Below, piece by piece: positions 9,344 through 16,947 of a stretch of 42,717 bases of DNA. The notes beneath the pieces were generated by a model. It was not told where the DNA came from. It did not search any database and worked only from the letters and a program-made list of their open reading frames with translations. The position numbers and the translations under genes were made by a program. The stretch covers positions 1-42,717 of the forward strand of contig NZ_BEWP01000017.1 in NCBI RefSeq assembly GCF_002723995.1, in the 5' to 3' direction. Source of the stretch: Gluconobacter kondonii (GTDB lineage: Bacteria > Pseudomonadota > Alphaproteobacteria > Acetobacterales > Acetobacteraceae). The first letter of the stretch is position 1; each line of letters begins with the position of its first letter.

Positions 9344-9888
9344 GGGGTCTGCTTCAGGGCCTTTACCGCGGCAAGCGCGCGCGAGACATGCTCGTCAGGA
9401 GACATCGAGGCATAGCTCATGACGATATGACCGTCCGGTGCAATGACATAGGATGTCCGGCTCGCCATATGCAGCAGGGGCATTTTGGCGGCATAGCTGC
9501 GCGTGATCTTACCCGTGGGATCGGCGGCGACAGCAAAGGTGCTACGGCATTCACTGACCGAAAACCGGTCCAACTTGTCGATCGGGTCCATTGAAATGCC
9601 GATCACGGTTGCGCCCTGTGCCTTGAAGTCGGGAATGGCGTCCGCGAATTCATGGGCTTCGATCGTGCAGCCCTTGGTGAAGGCTGCCGGATAGAAATAC
9701 AGGACCACCGGACCGGTCTTGAGGGCGTCGGCCAGATGATAGGTGAACTCGTGCCCTCCGAGGCTCGCAGGGGCCGAGAAATCCGGAGCATGGCTGCCGG
9801 TTTCGAGGGCGGCATGCGCCGGAGTGATCGTCAGGGCGCCGGAGAGGGCGACAGCACAGAAAGCGGTCGTTGCAAGAAAGCGGCGCAT
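9340..9888 (-). CDS. Secreted thioredoxin-fold peroxiredoxin (AhpC/TSA, BCP type)
   Basis: A 182-aa protein with a signal peptide (1-26, ending PAHA) and an AhpC/TSA domain. The peroxidatic Cys74 sits in PAAFTKGC, which matches the PxxxTxxC active-site motif, and a second Cys lies in SVSECRS, so a two-Cys mechanism is possible. It should reduce peroxides in the periplasm, which suits an organism with strong periplasmic oxidation. A DUF1643 gene follows with a 4-nt overlap. Confidence 0.83.
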   Translation of the reverse strand: MRRFLATTAFCAVALSGALTITPAHAALETGSHAPDFSAPASLGGHEFTYHLADALKTGPVVLYFYPAAFTKGCTIEAHEFADAIPDFKAQGATVIGISMDPIDKLDRFSVSECRSTFAVAADPTGKITRSYAAKMPLLHMASRTSYVIAPDGHIVMSYASMSPDEHVSRALAAVKALKQTP

Positions 9889-9943
9889 CGGGGTTTTGTA
9901 TTCCTGTCAGAAAAGCGGGCCGACATGCGACCCGGCAAACGGA

Positions 9944-11338
9944 TCAATAGGCGCCGGGCGGAACCACAACGCAGGGAGAACCGTGCGACAGACGGCGGCA
10001 GGCTGCAACCGCATTTTCATGTGACAGACCCGTCAAACGCGCGCGATAGAGATGGGACCGGCCATTTTTGACGCTTTCAACCTGTGATCGGGCGGAGGCC
10101 ACAACAACACCGCCTTTGCTGTGAGCCGTGGCGGTCGCAAGGCTCGCCTGCTTGGCATTGGCGAAAGCGCCGACCTGAATCGCCCAGTTTCCGGCTGCAT
10201 TTCCCGGTGTCGCCGCGCTTTTGGCCGGAGCGGACGCCGCAGGAAGCGCCATGCGGTACTGGGGCCGGGTGGCGGGCATGACGGCCATGATCGGCTGGGG
10301 CTGGAGGTGATGCCCGATCGGGATTTCCTGTGCCGTCACGCGGTTGTCAGCCACATCGTTTGCGGGCACGGAGACCTGACGTACGAGAGGATGAGCGGGC
10401 GCTGGCGCATAACCACGGGCGGCCCAGGCGGCGCTGATACTCGTTGGTGCCTCAGCCCCCGCAGCGGAGGCGACCTGAACCGGAGCTTCGGCAGGCGATG
10501 TCGCGCTCTGCGGCGTCGCATTCGGTGTGTCAGAATCTGCATCGTCAGAGGCCGTGTCGGCTGCCTCCCGGTGGCTCCACGCCGCACTGACGGCCTGTCG
10601 CTCAGAGGACGAAGTCGTCGGCGCTATGTCGGCAGGCTGGGTGTTCTGGGCCAGCATGACCTGCGCGTTGGGATCATGTTGTGCGACCAGAAGATCGGCT
10701 GCGGAGCGGTTACGGGGTGTGATCCCGGCGATATGCGGTCCGATCGCGGCAACATACCGGCGTGTCTCGCGCGGCAGTGCGCGGCCGCGACGCAGATAAC
10801 GGTCAAGGCTGCCCGGCCCGTCATTATAGGCCGCAAGGAAGCCGGGGGAGCCATAGATGTCATACATCTGGCGCAGATAGGCCGTGCCTGCGAGAATGTT
10901 GTCATGCGGATCGAAAGGATCTTCGCCAAGCCCGTATTGCTGGCGCATGTCGTCATAGGTCGGGGGCATGAGTTGCAGAAGGCCCATCGCGCCGGGAACC
11001 GATGTGATGAAATTGCCGTTATGGTCAAAAAGATGGCCGCCGGATTCCTGCTGCATCACGGCCCGGATCCAGGCATCGGGCACGTCAAAGCGCTCGGACG
11101 CTTCGCGGATATAAGGTCCCCACGGGTCTTCGGGGGGGCCCGGCGGGGCGTAATAGGATTTTGCATGGGCGCGGTAATTGGCCGCTTCCTGCGAAACCGG
11201 CATTTCCGAAGACGATCCCATATCGGCATTGTTGCCGGCACAGGCCGCCAGAAGCCCGACCAGACCGAACGCTGCGCCCGCACGGATGAAAGAAAGAGTG
11301 CGAACAGAAGTCCGGAAAGGAAAGACGGGTCTGGGCAT
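9944..11338 (-). CDS. Lipoprotein lytic transglycosylase with SLT and SPOR domains
   Basis: A protein of about 464 aa. The chosen ATG at 11338 (MPRPVFPF) gives a lipoprotein signal with lipobox LLAAC (Cys33). A lytic-transglycosylase domain (about 70-200) carries the catalytic Glu97 in MQQESGG, followed by GAMGLLQLMPPTYDDM and AYNDGPGSLDRYL. A long Ala/Pro-rich linker leads to a C-terminal SPOR domain (about 385-464, NWAIQVGAFANAKQA to SPCVVVPPG), which binds denuded septal glycan. It should cut peptidoglycan near the division site or cell pole, anchored in a membrane. Confidence 0.88.
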   Translation of the reverse strand: MPRPVFPFRTSVRTLSFIRAGAAFGLVGLLAACAGNNADMGSSSEMPVSQEAANYRAHAKSYYAPPGPPEDPWGPYIREASERFDVPDAWIRAVMQQESGGHLFDHNGNFITSVPGAMGLLQLMPPTYDDMRQQYGLGEDPFDPHDNILAGTAYLRQMYDIYGSPGFLAAYNDGPGSLDRYLRRGRALPRETRRYVAAIGPHIAGITPRNRSAADLLVAQHDPNAQVMLAQNTQPADIAPTTSSSERQAVSAAWSHREAADTASDDADSDTPNATPQSATSPAEAPVQVASAAGAEAPTSISAAWAARGYAPAPAHPLVRQVSVPANDVADNRVTAQEIPIGHHLQPQPIMAVMPATRPQYRMALPAASAPAKSAATPGNAAGNWAIQVGAFANAKQASLATATAHSKGGVVVASARSQVESVKNGRSHLYRARLTGLSHENAVAACRRLSHGSPCVVVPPGAY

Positions 11339-11560
11339 CGGGTCTGGGCACCTGAGGAAAACTGGTCTCATTACGCCAAGCATACACGGGGATTGCGGCG
11401 AAACTAGGAAAAAGGCTCTGGTGGGCAGATTTTCTGAGGCAGGACTGCGCGTCGGACGGAGTATAGCGGCAATTCATTTCCCGAATATGAACTTCCCGGA
11501 ATAAGATGATCACTGTAGCGTCTTCTTGCCGGGACATAGGGGATCGGGTAGGCGGACAGT

Positions 11561-12430
11561 ATGAGTGTACCTTCTCCAGCTTCCGATGTTGCCAGGGACG
11601 AAGCGCCGCGCAGGCAGAGTCGTCGTGACACGCCCCGTGGCAGCCCTGCTGCGCGGGCCTGGGCGGACTGGAAGGAAACCCGACGTCTCTGGAGACTGGG
11701 CGTCAGGCTTGGCTGGCTCGATATCCGGCTCCGCTATCGGGGGTCGGCGCTGGGGCCTTTTTGGTTGACGATCACCTCCGCGCTGATGGTCGCCTCGATG
11801 GGTGTTCTGTACAGTCGGCTGTTTCATATGCAGCTTGCGACCTATCTACCGTTCCTGTCGCTGTCGCTCACTTTGTGGAGCGTGGGGCTTTCAAGCCTGA
11901 TCCAGGAATCCTGCACCTGCTTTCTGGAAGCGGAAGCCATGGTGCGCTCCGTCCAGTTGCCGCTTCTACTTTATGCGCTGCGGGTGGTGGTCCGGAATGC
12001 GATTGTGTTTGCCCATAATATCGTGGTGCCACTCGCCGTATTCGCCATTTATCATGTCTGGCCGGGGGTGAATGCCCTTCTCGCGCTTCCGGCCCTTCTG
12101 CTCTGGGCTTTGGACGGGTTCGCCGCCTGCATGGTGTTTGGCTCGCTCTGCGCGCGGTTCAGGGATATCGCACCTATCGTCGGGGCGTTATTACAGATCG
12201 TATTCTATGTGACACCGGTCATCTGGATGCCCCAGCAGCTTGGGGCGAAAGTATCCTATCTGCTGTATAATCCGTTTTATCCATTGCTGGAAATCGTGCG
12301 CGAGCCTCTGCTGGGGCGTGTGCCGTCCCTGCAGATCTGGGGGATTGCACTGGCCATCAGTGTGGTGTTCTGGCTGATTGCCGTACGCGCGTTTATCCGG
12401 GCGCGGGCGCGTCTGGTCTTCTGGATCTGA
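11561..12430 (+). CDS. ABC-2 type permease of a polysaccharide exporter (Wzm/KpsM type)
   Basis: A 289-aa membrane protein with about six hydrophobic segments and the ABC-2 export motifs RLGWLDIRLRYRGSALGPFWLTI near the N-terminus and NPFYPLLEIVREPLLG near the C-terminus, typical of Wzm/KpsM/RfbA permeases. The next gene, 4 nt after its stop, is the matching ATPase, so the pair should form one exporter of a capsular or O-antigen-like polysaccharide. No glycosyltransferase genes flank it, which is unusual for a complete polysaccharide locus. Confidence 0.85.
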   Translation: MSVPSPASDVARDEAPRRQSRRDTPRGSPAARAWADWKETRRLWRLGVRLGWLDIRLRYRGSALGPFWLTITSALMVASMGVLYSRLFHMQLATYLPFLSLSLTLWSVGLSSLIQESCTCFLEAEAMVRSVQLPLLLYALRVVVRNAIVFAHNIVVPLAVFAIYHVWPGVNALLALPALLLWALDGFAACMVFGSLCARFRDIAPIVGALLQIVFYVTPVIWMPQQLGAKVSYLLYNPFYPLLEIVREPLLGRVPSLQIWGIALAISVVFWLIAVRAFIRARARLVFWI

Positions 12431-12434
12431 CATC

Positions 12435-13232
12435 ATGGCCCATATCTGTCTTGAAGATCTCTCCCTGTCGTTTCCCGTTCTGCATGGTGGTTCGCGTTCT
12501 CTGAAGAAGACGTTGCTGGCCCGTGCGAAAAGCACCGTGGCCGCCAAAACGGGCGCCGTGGGCGGCAGAATGCGCATCAGCGGCAATTCCGCCGAAGTCG
12601 TGGAAGTTCAGGCCCTTTTTAATGTCAGTTTCACGATTTCCGAAGGGGAGCGGGTGGGGCTCGTCGGGCATAACGGGGCTGGAAAATCGACGCTCCTGCG
12701 TGTGCTTGCTGGAATTTATGAAACAAACGAGGGGACGCTGGACATTGAAGGCGACACCCATGCCCTCATTGATCCCAATGCGGGGATGAATGGCGAACTG
12801 ACGGGGCGCGAAAACATTCAGCTCTTCGCCTGCCGTATGGGGATGGGACGGGTCGCGACACAGGAACTGGAGAAGGATGTGGAGGCGTTTTCGGATCTGG
12901 GAGCGTTTTTCGATCTTCCGGTACGGCTCTACTCCTCCGGCATGTCCGTCCGTCTGGGCTTTGCACTGGCGACGGTCCCGCGTCCCCGCATTCTGCTGAT
13001 GGACGAATGGTTCATGGCCGGGGACCAGAAATTTCAGGATAAGGCCCGCGCACGGCTTGAGGGCATGGTCGACGCCGCGGAAATTCTGGTGGTGACGTCC
13101 CACGCGCTGTCGATTCTCCGGCAGTGGTGTACGCGCATCATCTGGATGGAGAGCGGGGAAATTCGCATGGACGGCCCCACCGAAGAGGTGCTGGATGCGT
13201 ATGAAGCGGCACTGGCGATCACTCCGGTTTAA
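12435..13232 (+). CDS. ABC-transporter ATPase of a polysaccharide exporter (Wzt/KpsT type)
   Basis: A 265-aa ATPase with Walker A GHNGAGKST (78-86), the signature YSSGMSVR (166-173), Walker B ILLMDE (186-191) and the switch His223. The N-terminal extension before the Walker fold and the DEWFMAGDQKF sequence after Walker B are typical of the Wzt/KpsT/TagH group. There is no C-terminal carbohydrate-binding domain, so it resembles KpsT rather than the two-domain Wzt that reads O-antigen caps. The ATG at 12435 is chosen because it follows the permease gene directly; 12378 would overlap it by 53 nt. Confidence 0.87.
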   Translation: MAHICLEDLSLSFPVLHGGSRSLKKTLLARAKSTVAAKTGAVGGRMRISGNSAEVVEVQALFNVSFTISEGERVGLVGHNGAGKSTLLRVLAGIYETNEGTLDIEGDTHALIDPNAGMNGELTGRENIQLFACRMGMGRVATQELEKDVEAFSDLGAFFDLPVRLYSSGMSVRLGFALATVPRPRILLMDEWFMAGDQKFQDKARARLEGMVDAAEILVVTSHALSILRQWCTRIIWMESGEIRMDGPTEEVLDAYEAALAITPV

Positions 13233-13325
13233 AGACGCTCCCGCCTGCTCTGTGGGGTATGGAGTTGGTATCCCGGCAGGCGTGGAGTAGGCTCCGAGGG
13301 GTTTTTACATTCAGGGAGACATTTC

Positions 13326-13544
13326 ATGTCTTATGCCGCTATTGACGCCGCACGCGTCGCCAAAGCCTCCGAATCCGCGCTCCAGACTCTGTCGACCGTG
13401 AAGGAAACGTCCGAGGCCCATCAGCGCAAGACGATCATGATCGAGCGGATTCACGCGCTTGCCAAGGCCGCAGCCGAAACCAAAGACTGCAATGCTATTA
13501 CGCTCACCTCTGAGGAATTCTGGCTGATTTCCAAGAACTGGTAA
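13326..13544 (+). CDS. Small helical protein of unknown function
   Basis: A 72-aa protein (MSYAAIDAARVAKASES) with an almost fully helical, charged composition, no signal peptide and no membrane segment. AGGGAGA stands before the ATG at normal distance, and a strong terminator follows the stop, so it looks like a single-gene transcription unit. I do not recognise a family. Confidence 0.6.
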   Translation: MSYAAIDAARVAKASESALQTLSTVKETSEAHQRKTIMIERIHALAKAAAETKDCNAITLTSEEFWLISKNW

Positions 13545-13550
13545 CGCGAT

Positions 13551-13582
13551 CTGAAGGCGGTGGAGCGAGCTGCCGCCTTCAG
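13551..13582. terminator. Bidirectional hairpin between converging genes
   Basis: The perfect 10-bp inverted repeat CTGAAGGCGG / CCGCCTTCAG with a 12-nt loop lies just after the 72-aa gene and overlaps the last codons of the converging VOC gene. No long T-run is present, so ending may be partly rho-dependent. Confidence 0.65.
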
Positions 13583-13971
13583 CCGTTATAGGAGGCCAGT
13601 TCGATCAGATTGCCATCCGGGTCACGGCAATAAACGGATGTGATCGGACCAAGGGCGCCAAGACGCGCAACCGGGCCCTCAACAATTTCCACGCCGCATT
13701 TTTCCAGATGCTTGACGATATGCTCGCTGGCGATGGCCGTCGTGAAGCACAGATCCGACGTTCCGGGCGCAGCCGCTCCGGCGGTATCCCAGCCCTCCGC
13801 ACCTTCGGGGCGCAGATTGATCTTCTGACCACCAAAGCTCAGGGCTAAACGATTGTTGCGGCCATACTCGTCGATATCCATGCCCAGAACCCGCTGATAC
13901 CAGGACGCGGACAGGTCCCGGTTGCGGACGGTCAGCACGATATGGTCTAGGCGGTCGACGGTAAAGCGCAT
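13579..13971 (-). CDS. VOC-superfamily (glyoxalase/dioxygenase-like) protein
   Basis: A 130-aa single vicinal-oxygen-chelate domain protein. It starts MRFTVDRLDHIVLTVRN with the usual first metal-ligand His, shows paired beta-alpha-beta-beta-beta modules, and ends VYCRDPDGNLIELASYNG, the common end of the domain with the metal-binding Glu. Members include dioxygenases, isomerases and antibiotic-resistance proteins; the substrate is not predictable here. Confidence 0.82.
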   Translation of the reverse strand: MRFTVDRLDHIVLTVRNRDLSASWYQRVLGMDIDEYGRNNRLALSFGGQKINLRPEGAEGWDTAGAAAPGTSDLCFTTAIASEHIVKHLEKCGVEIVEGPVARLGALGPITSVYCRDPDGNLIELASYNG

Positions 13972-14049
13972 GGGGATCCCTCATGAAAGCGACATTCAGG
14001 CCACTGGTTCCAGTCAGTATAGGCCGGAACCATACACTCTGGCTAACGC

Positions 14050-14625
14050 CTAGCTGGGCGGACGTTTGCGGAAGGCCGCGAGGCTGACCACTTCCGCGTC
14101 TTTTTTGCCGTCTTCCGAAGAGGAGGGCTCTGGCTGGACGTCCGGATGGTGGGCCGGGTCGATATCGTCGGGCTCTACCGCACCTTCGGGGATTTCGATG
14201 TCCTCATCGTCTTCAAGCGGGGAATGGTTGAAGCGCAGGGCCATCCGGATATGGGGATCGGCAAAGGCCGTGATGGCGTTGACGGGAATGCACAGGATGC
14301 TCCCGACGCCGCCGAAGGACAGACCGACCGAAATTACGTTCTTGTCGCGGTCCAGCGCCAGATCCCAGAACTGGTGCTGAAGAACGATGGTCATTTCTTC
14401 GGGATACTGCGCCCGCAGGCGGGCAGGGATAATCACATCCGGCCGGTTCGTGCGGAACGTCAGATAGAAGTGATGGGCCCCCGGCAGCCCCTCGGCTGCA
14501 ACGTGCTCGATCGCACGCAGCATGACTTCACGATAGGCGTCTTCCACCCAGTCATCATAGGGGAGAAGGCTCTCGGGAAGCTCGTGCTCGAAGCCGTCCT
14601 GGCCGTTGTGATCGTCGTCGCTCAT
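14050..14625 (-). CDS. sspB: SspB, ClpXP adaptor for ssrA-tagged proteins
   Basis: A 191-aa protein of the alphaproteobacterial SspB family, which carries ssrA-tagged polypeptides to ClpXP. The core (about residues 20-135) includes YREVMLRAIEHVAAEGLPGAHHFYLTF and PARLRAQYPEEMTIVLQHQFWDL, then SFGGVGSILCIPVNAITAFADP. An acidic disordered tail ends in a short basic hydrophobic stretch (VVSLAAFRKRPPS), the usual place of the ClpX-docking module. I start at MSDDDHN (14625). It lies directly beside ssrA on the same strand, so the adaptor and its tag are neighbours. Confidence 0.85.
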   Translation of the reverse strand: MSDDDHNGQDGFEHELPESLLPYDDWVEDAYREVMLRAIEHVAAEGLPGAHHFYLTFRTNRPDVIIPARLRAQYPEEMTIVLQHQFWDLALDRDKNVISVGLSFGGVGSILCIPVNAITAFADPHIRMALRFNHSPLEDDEDIEIPEGAVEPDDIDPAHHPDVQPEPSSSEDGKKDAEVVSLAAFRKRPPS

Positions 14626-14719
14626 GGTCGCAAGCCTGATGTTTCGGTCAACTTTCATCAAGGGATGCGACAGACGGGCACGGATGGCAAGCCGTCTTTG
14701 AGAGGAATGTCGGAGACAT

Positions 14720-15050
14720 GATGAGGTGGGAGGGCTTCTGTTGCCCGGTGCCCTCCCGAACCGCGCTTATCGCTTATGCAGCGACAGCGAGCACCTCTGA
14801 GTTATCGTTGGCACTTGTAAGTTTAGCCCGATGACGGTGGTACAATGCCGGGCAAAAGATAAGTCTTTACCGTGCGCGTCGAGCCTGTTTCGTCCCCACA
14901 GACCCCTTTTGCGAGGGGTTTTTCATGGTGGAGACGCCGGGCACTGCCCCCGGGTCCACAACACTTATTCCACTTACCGTTTATCGCCATAGCCGGGGAC
15001 GAACCCCTTGCATCGGTGAACATAGGAGTGCTGCTGTCCGGTCGCAAGGG
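14720..15050 (-). ncRNA. ssrA: Two-piece, circularly permuted tmRNA
   Basis: Read on the minus strand, the acceptor part comes first. It has a T-arm with stem CCGGG/CCCGG and loop GGCAGTG, then GTCTCCA and the CCA end at 14928-14926. A short spacer with an ACCCC/GGGGT hairpin follows. The coding part then begins near 14897 with GGGGACGAAACAGG, the usual tmRNA 5' sequence, and GGGGAC pairs with GTCTCC to make the acceptor stem. The tag is encoded at 14812-14774: GCC AAC GAT AAC and on to TAA, giving ANDNSEVLAVAA. A hairpin (14726-14757) follows. Outer ends are approximate. It rescues stalled ribosomes. Confidence 0.9.
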
Positions 15051-15065
15051 AAAAGGCGGTTACGA

Positions 15066-15094
15066 AAAAAATTAAGGCACAGGAATCGTGTCAA
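15066..15094 (-). promoter_or_regulatory. Probable ssrA promoter
   Basis: On the minus strand a perfect -35 TTGACA (15094-15089) stands about 17 bp before a T/A-only stretch at 15071-15066. The expected start of transcription falls at about 15055, just before the tmRNA acceptor part. The -10 box is poor, so only the -35 is convincing. Confidence 0.45.
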
Positions 15095-15145
15095 TCCGAT
15101 TCATTCGGATGACGTGGGACGAAAGCGCATGCTAAAGCCGCCGCC

Positions 15146-16057
15146 ATGGCACTGACATCCGAACAGCGCGCTGAAATCGAAGCGCAGCGCAGCGAACCCC
15201 AGCTTACGTCCCGTCCGACTGTGGCGGCGATGGAAAATCTGCTTTTCACGCCTTTCGAGGTGCTGGATCATGGTTTCCTGCGCGTGGTCGATTATATGGG
15301 CGACGATGGCGCGGTCGTGCAGGCTGCGCGCGTGTCCTATGGCCGCGGGACGAAGAAGGTCTCCGAAGATGCGGGTCTGATCCGCTATCTGATGCGTCAC
15401 CGTCATTCGACGCCGTTCGAGATGTGCGAGATCAAATTCCACGTAAAGCTGCCCGTGTTCGTCGCGCGGCAGTGGATTCGTCACCGTATGGCGAGCGTGA
15501 ACGAATATTCGGCGCGCTATTCCATTCTGGACCGGGAGTTTTACCTTCCAGCACCCGATCAGGTGGCGACGCAGAGCAGTTCGAACCGGCAGGGACGCAG
15601 CGATGCACTGGATGCCGAGACAGCGCATGAGGTTCTGGAGATCCTGCGTCGGGATGCCAGCCAGTGTTACGACGATTATGAGAGCCTCCTGAACCCTGAA
15701 GGCACAGGACTGGCGCGTGAGCTTGCACGGATCAATCTGACCCTGAACACCTATACGCAGTGGTACTGGAAGATTGATCTGCACAATCTGATGCATTTCT
15801 TGGCACTGCGCGCTGATCCGCATGCGCAGTACGAGATCCGTGTCTATGCGGAAAAGATGATTGAAATTCTCAAGGCCTGGGTGCCCGCGACGTCTGCGGC
15901 GTTCGAGGAATACCGCCTTGGTGCCTTTACGCTCTCGGCAGGCATGCTGAAGGTTGTGCGGCGGCGTCTGGCGGGTGAAACCGTCACGCAGGAAAATTCC
16001 GGCCTGACCAAGCGGGAATGGTCTGAAATGGCGGCGGTTCTGGATGCTCAATCCTGA
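15146..16057 (+). CDS. thyX: Flavin-dependent thymidylate synthase ThyX
   Basis: A 303-aa enzyme that makes dTMP from dUMP using FAD, NADPH and methylenetetrahydrofolate, replacing ThyA. The ThyX signature [14 protein letters not shown] (112-125) matches RHRxxSxNExSxRY exactly, and [14 protein letters not shown] follows in the C-terminal part. The length is usual for alphaproteobacterial ThyX. It diverges from ssrA and overlaps the following 72-aa membrane protein gene by 14 nt. Confidence 0.93.
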   Translation: MALTSEQRAEIEAQRSEPQLTSRPTVAAMENLLFTPFEVLDHGFLRVVDYMGDDGAVVQAARVSYGRGTKKVSEDAGLIRYLMRHRHSTPFEMCEIKFHVKLPVFVARQWIRHRMASVNEYSARYSILDREFYLPAPDQVATQSSSNRQGRSDALDAETAHEVLEILRRDASQCYDDYESLLNPEGTGLARELARINLTLNTYTQWYWKIDLHNLMHFLALRADPHAQYEIRVYAEKMIEILKAWVPATSAAFEEYRLGAFTLSAGMLKVVRRRLAGETVTQENSGLTKREWSEMAAVLDAQS

Positions 16058-16262
16058 ACCCAGCCCCGGCTTTGCATCTGCCGGGAAGGATTCCGCCGAA
16101 AGCGATCTTGAACGGCTGATGAGCGCGGCACGGGAGGCGCAGGCTGAAAGCCCTGTGGAAGACGCTCCTGTAAAGTCACCCAATCTTCTTGTCTGGGCCG
16201 GGGTGGCGGGCTCTCTTGTCCTGATATCTGTTGCCATTCACTTTTTCTGGCCAGCTTCATAA
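16044..16262 (+). CDS. 72-aa C-terminally anchored membrane protein
   Basis: A small protein starting inside the end of thyX in another frame (14-nt overlap). Residues 1-45 are hydrophilic and acidic ([17 protein letters not shown]); residues about 47-69 form one transmembrane helix ([21 protein letters not shown]), so it is a tail-anchored protein with its N-terminus in the cytoplasm. No family recognised. The overlap and clean membrane segment support a real gene. Confidence 0.6.
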   Translation: MLNPEPSPGFASAGKDSAESDLERLMSAAREAQAESPVEDAPVKSPNLLVWAGVAGSLVLISVAIHFFWPAS

Positions 16263-16704
16263 AATATTCAATTCAGTAAACGATAAGTAAAATTAGAGAT
16301 TATTTGATTTTTTATTTCGTGAGCTGTTATGAGAGATTCGGTGTGGATTCGTGTGAATTTTATCACACTTATCTCGAGGCTTTTTACGAACAGACTTATC
16401 CACAGGGTATTGCCGTCTGTTTGAAGTGCTCCGATTCGTAGAATCGAGCGCGAAAATGTTCTTAAGATGCTGATTAAACGCGATAATTTTAGAGTGGTGT
16501 CTCAAGGTTAATCAGGATTTGGCATCAGGCCTGTCAAGAAAATTTTTGGAATACCCACATTTCACCCTCTGTGGGTGCGATACTTGTGCATTACTGGTAT
16601 CATGTGCGAATTCTGATTTTGCGGCAAAAATACGTAGGCAGTATATGCCCTGAACGGCGTTGACCGTCCCGTTGGTTGCTGTCGCCATGCTTTTTGGAAA
16701 AAGC
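16263..16704. other. AT-rich intergenic stretch left of the prophage scar
   Basis: No credible gene is seen. The stretch is clearly AT-rich compared with the genes to its left. It contains one perfect DnaA box, TTATCCACA (16396-16404), and a short hairpin CACCC/GGGTG near 16563-16577. It may be host DNA flanking the tRNA scar, or the remains of an older insertion. Confidence 0.5.
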
Positions 16705-16749
16705 TGGTGCCGGGTGAGGGATTTGAACCCCCGACCTTCGGTTTACAAA
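16705..16749 (-). other. tRNA 3' fragment, probable prophage attachment site
   Basis: On the minus strand this reads as the 3' part of a tRNA: anticodon loop TTTGTAA (anticodon TGT, threonine), 3' anticodon stem, variable loop, T-arm GGGGG-TTCAAAT-CCCTC, acceptor strand ACCCGGC, then ACCA. The sequence further upstream on that strand does not form a D-arm or a 5' acceptor strand, so the gene is only a fragment. This is what remains at the distal end when a phage inserts in the 3' half of a tRNA gene. The intact copy is expected past 42717. Confidence 0.72.
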
Positions 16750-16862
16750 TAGGACGCATTACGAAAAAAACCAGTAATATGCTGGATATTTTCAATGACA
16801 AGTTGTGCTGTGCTTTTTCTGTGCTACTTGGGCGCATTGCGAATCGCAAATGACCATCCACA

Positions 16863-16894
16863 GGAAAGTCCGAGCCTTGCGACTCGGACTTTCC
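16863..16894. terminator. Hairpin downstream of the Abi-like gene
   Basis: The perfect 12-bp inverted repeat GGAAAGTCCGAG / CTCGGACTTTCC with an 8-nt loop lies 54 nt past the stop of the Abi-like gene. The T-run is short, but position and stem strength fit a terminator at the left end of the prophage. Confidence 0.6.
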
Positions 16895-16947
16895 TTCGCG
16901 GGTGAGATTACCTTAATGGGCTGAATGAGTGTTGTTTCCTTAAAATG

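Noticed and set aside
10121-11407. 428-codon frame opposite the lytic transglycosylase
   Set aside because: Antisense shadow of a well-supported gene.
14823-15075. Small ORFs on both strands over the tmRNA gene
   Set aside because: They lie within the structured tmRNA and are not conserved protein patterns.
15101-16237. 378-codon frame opposite thyX
   Set aside because: Antisense to ThyX with its exact signature; no support of its own.
16705-16749. A complete tRNA gene
   Set aside because: Only the 3' half can be folded; no D-arm or 5' acceptor strand is present.
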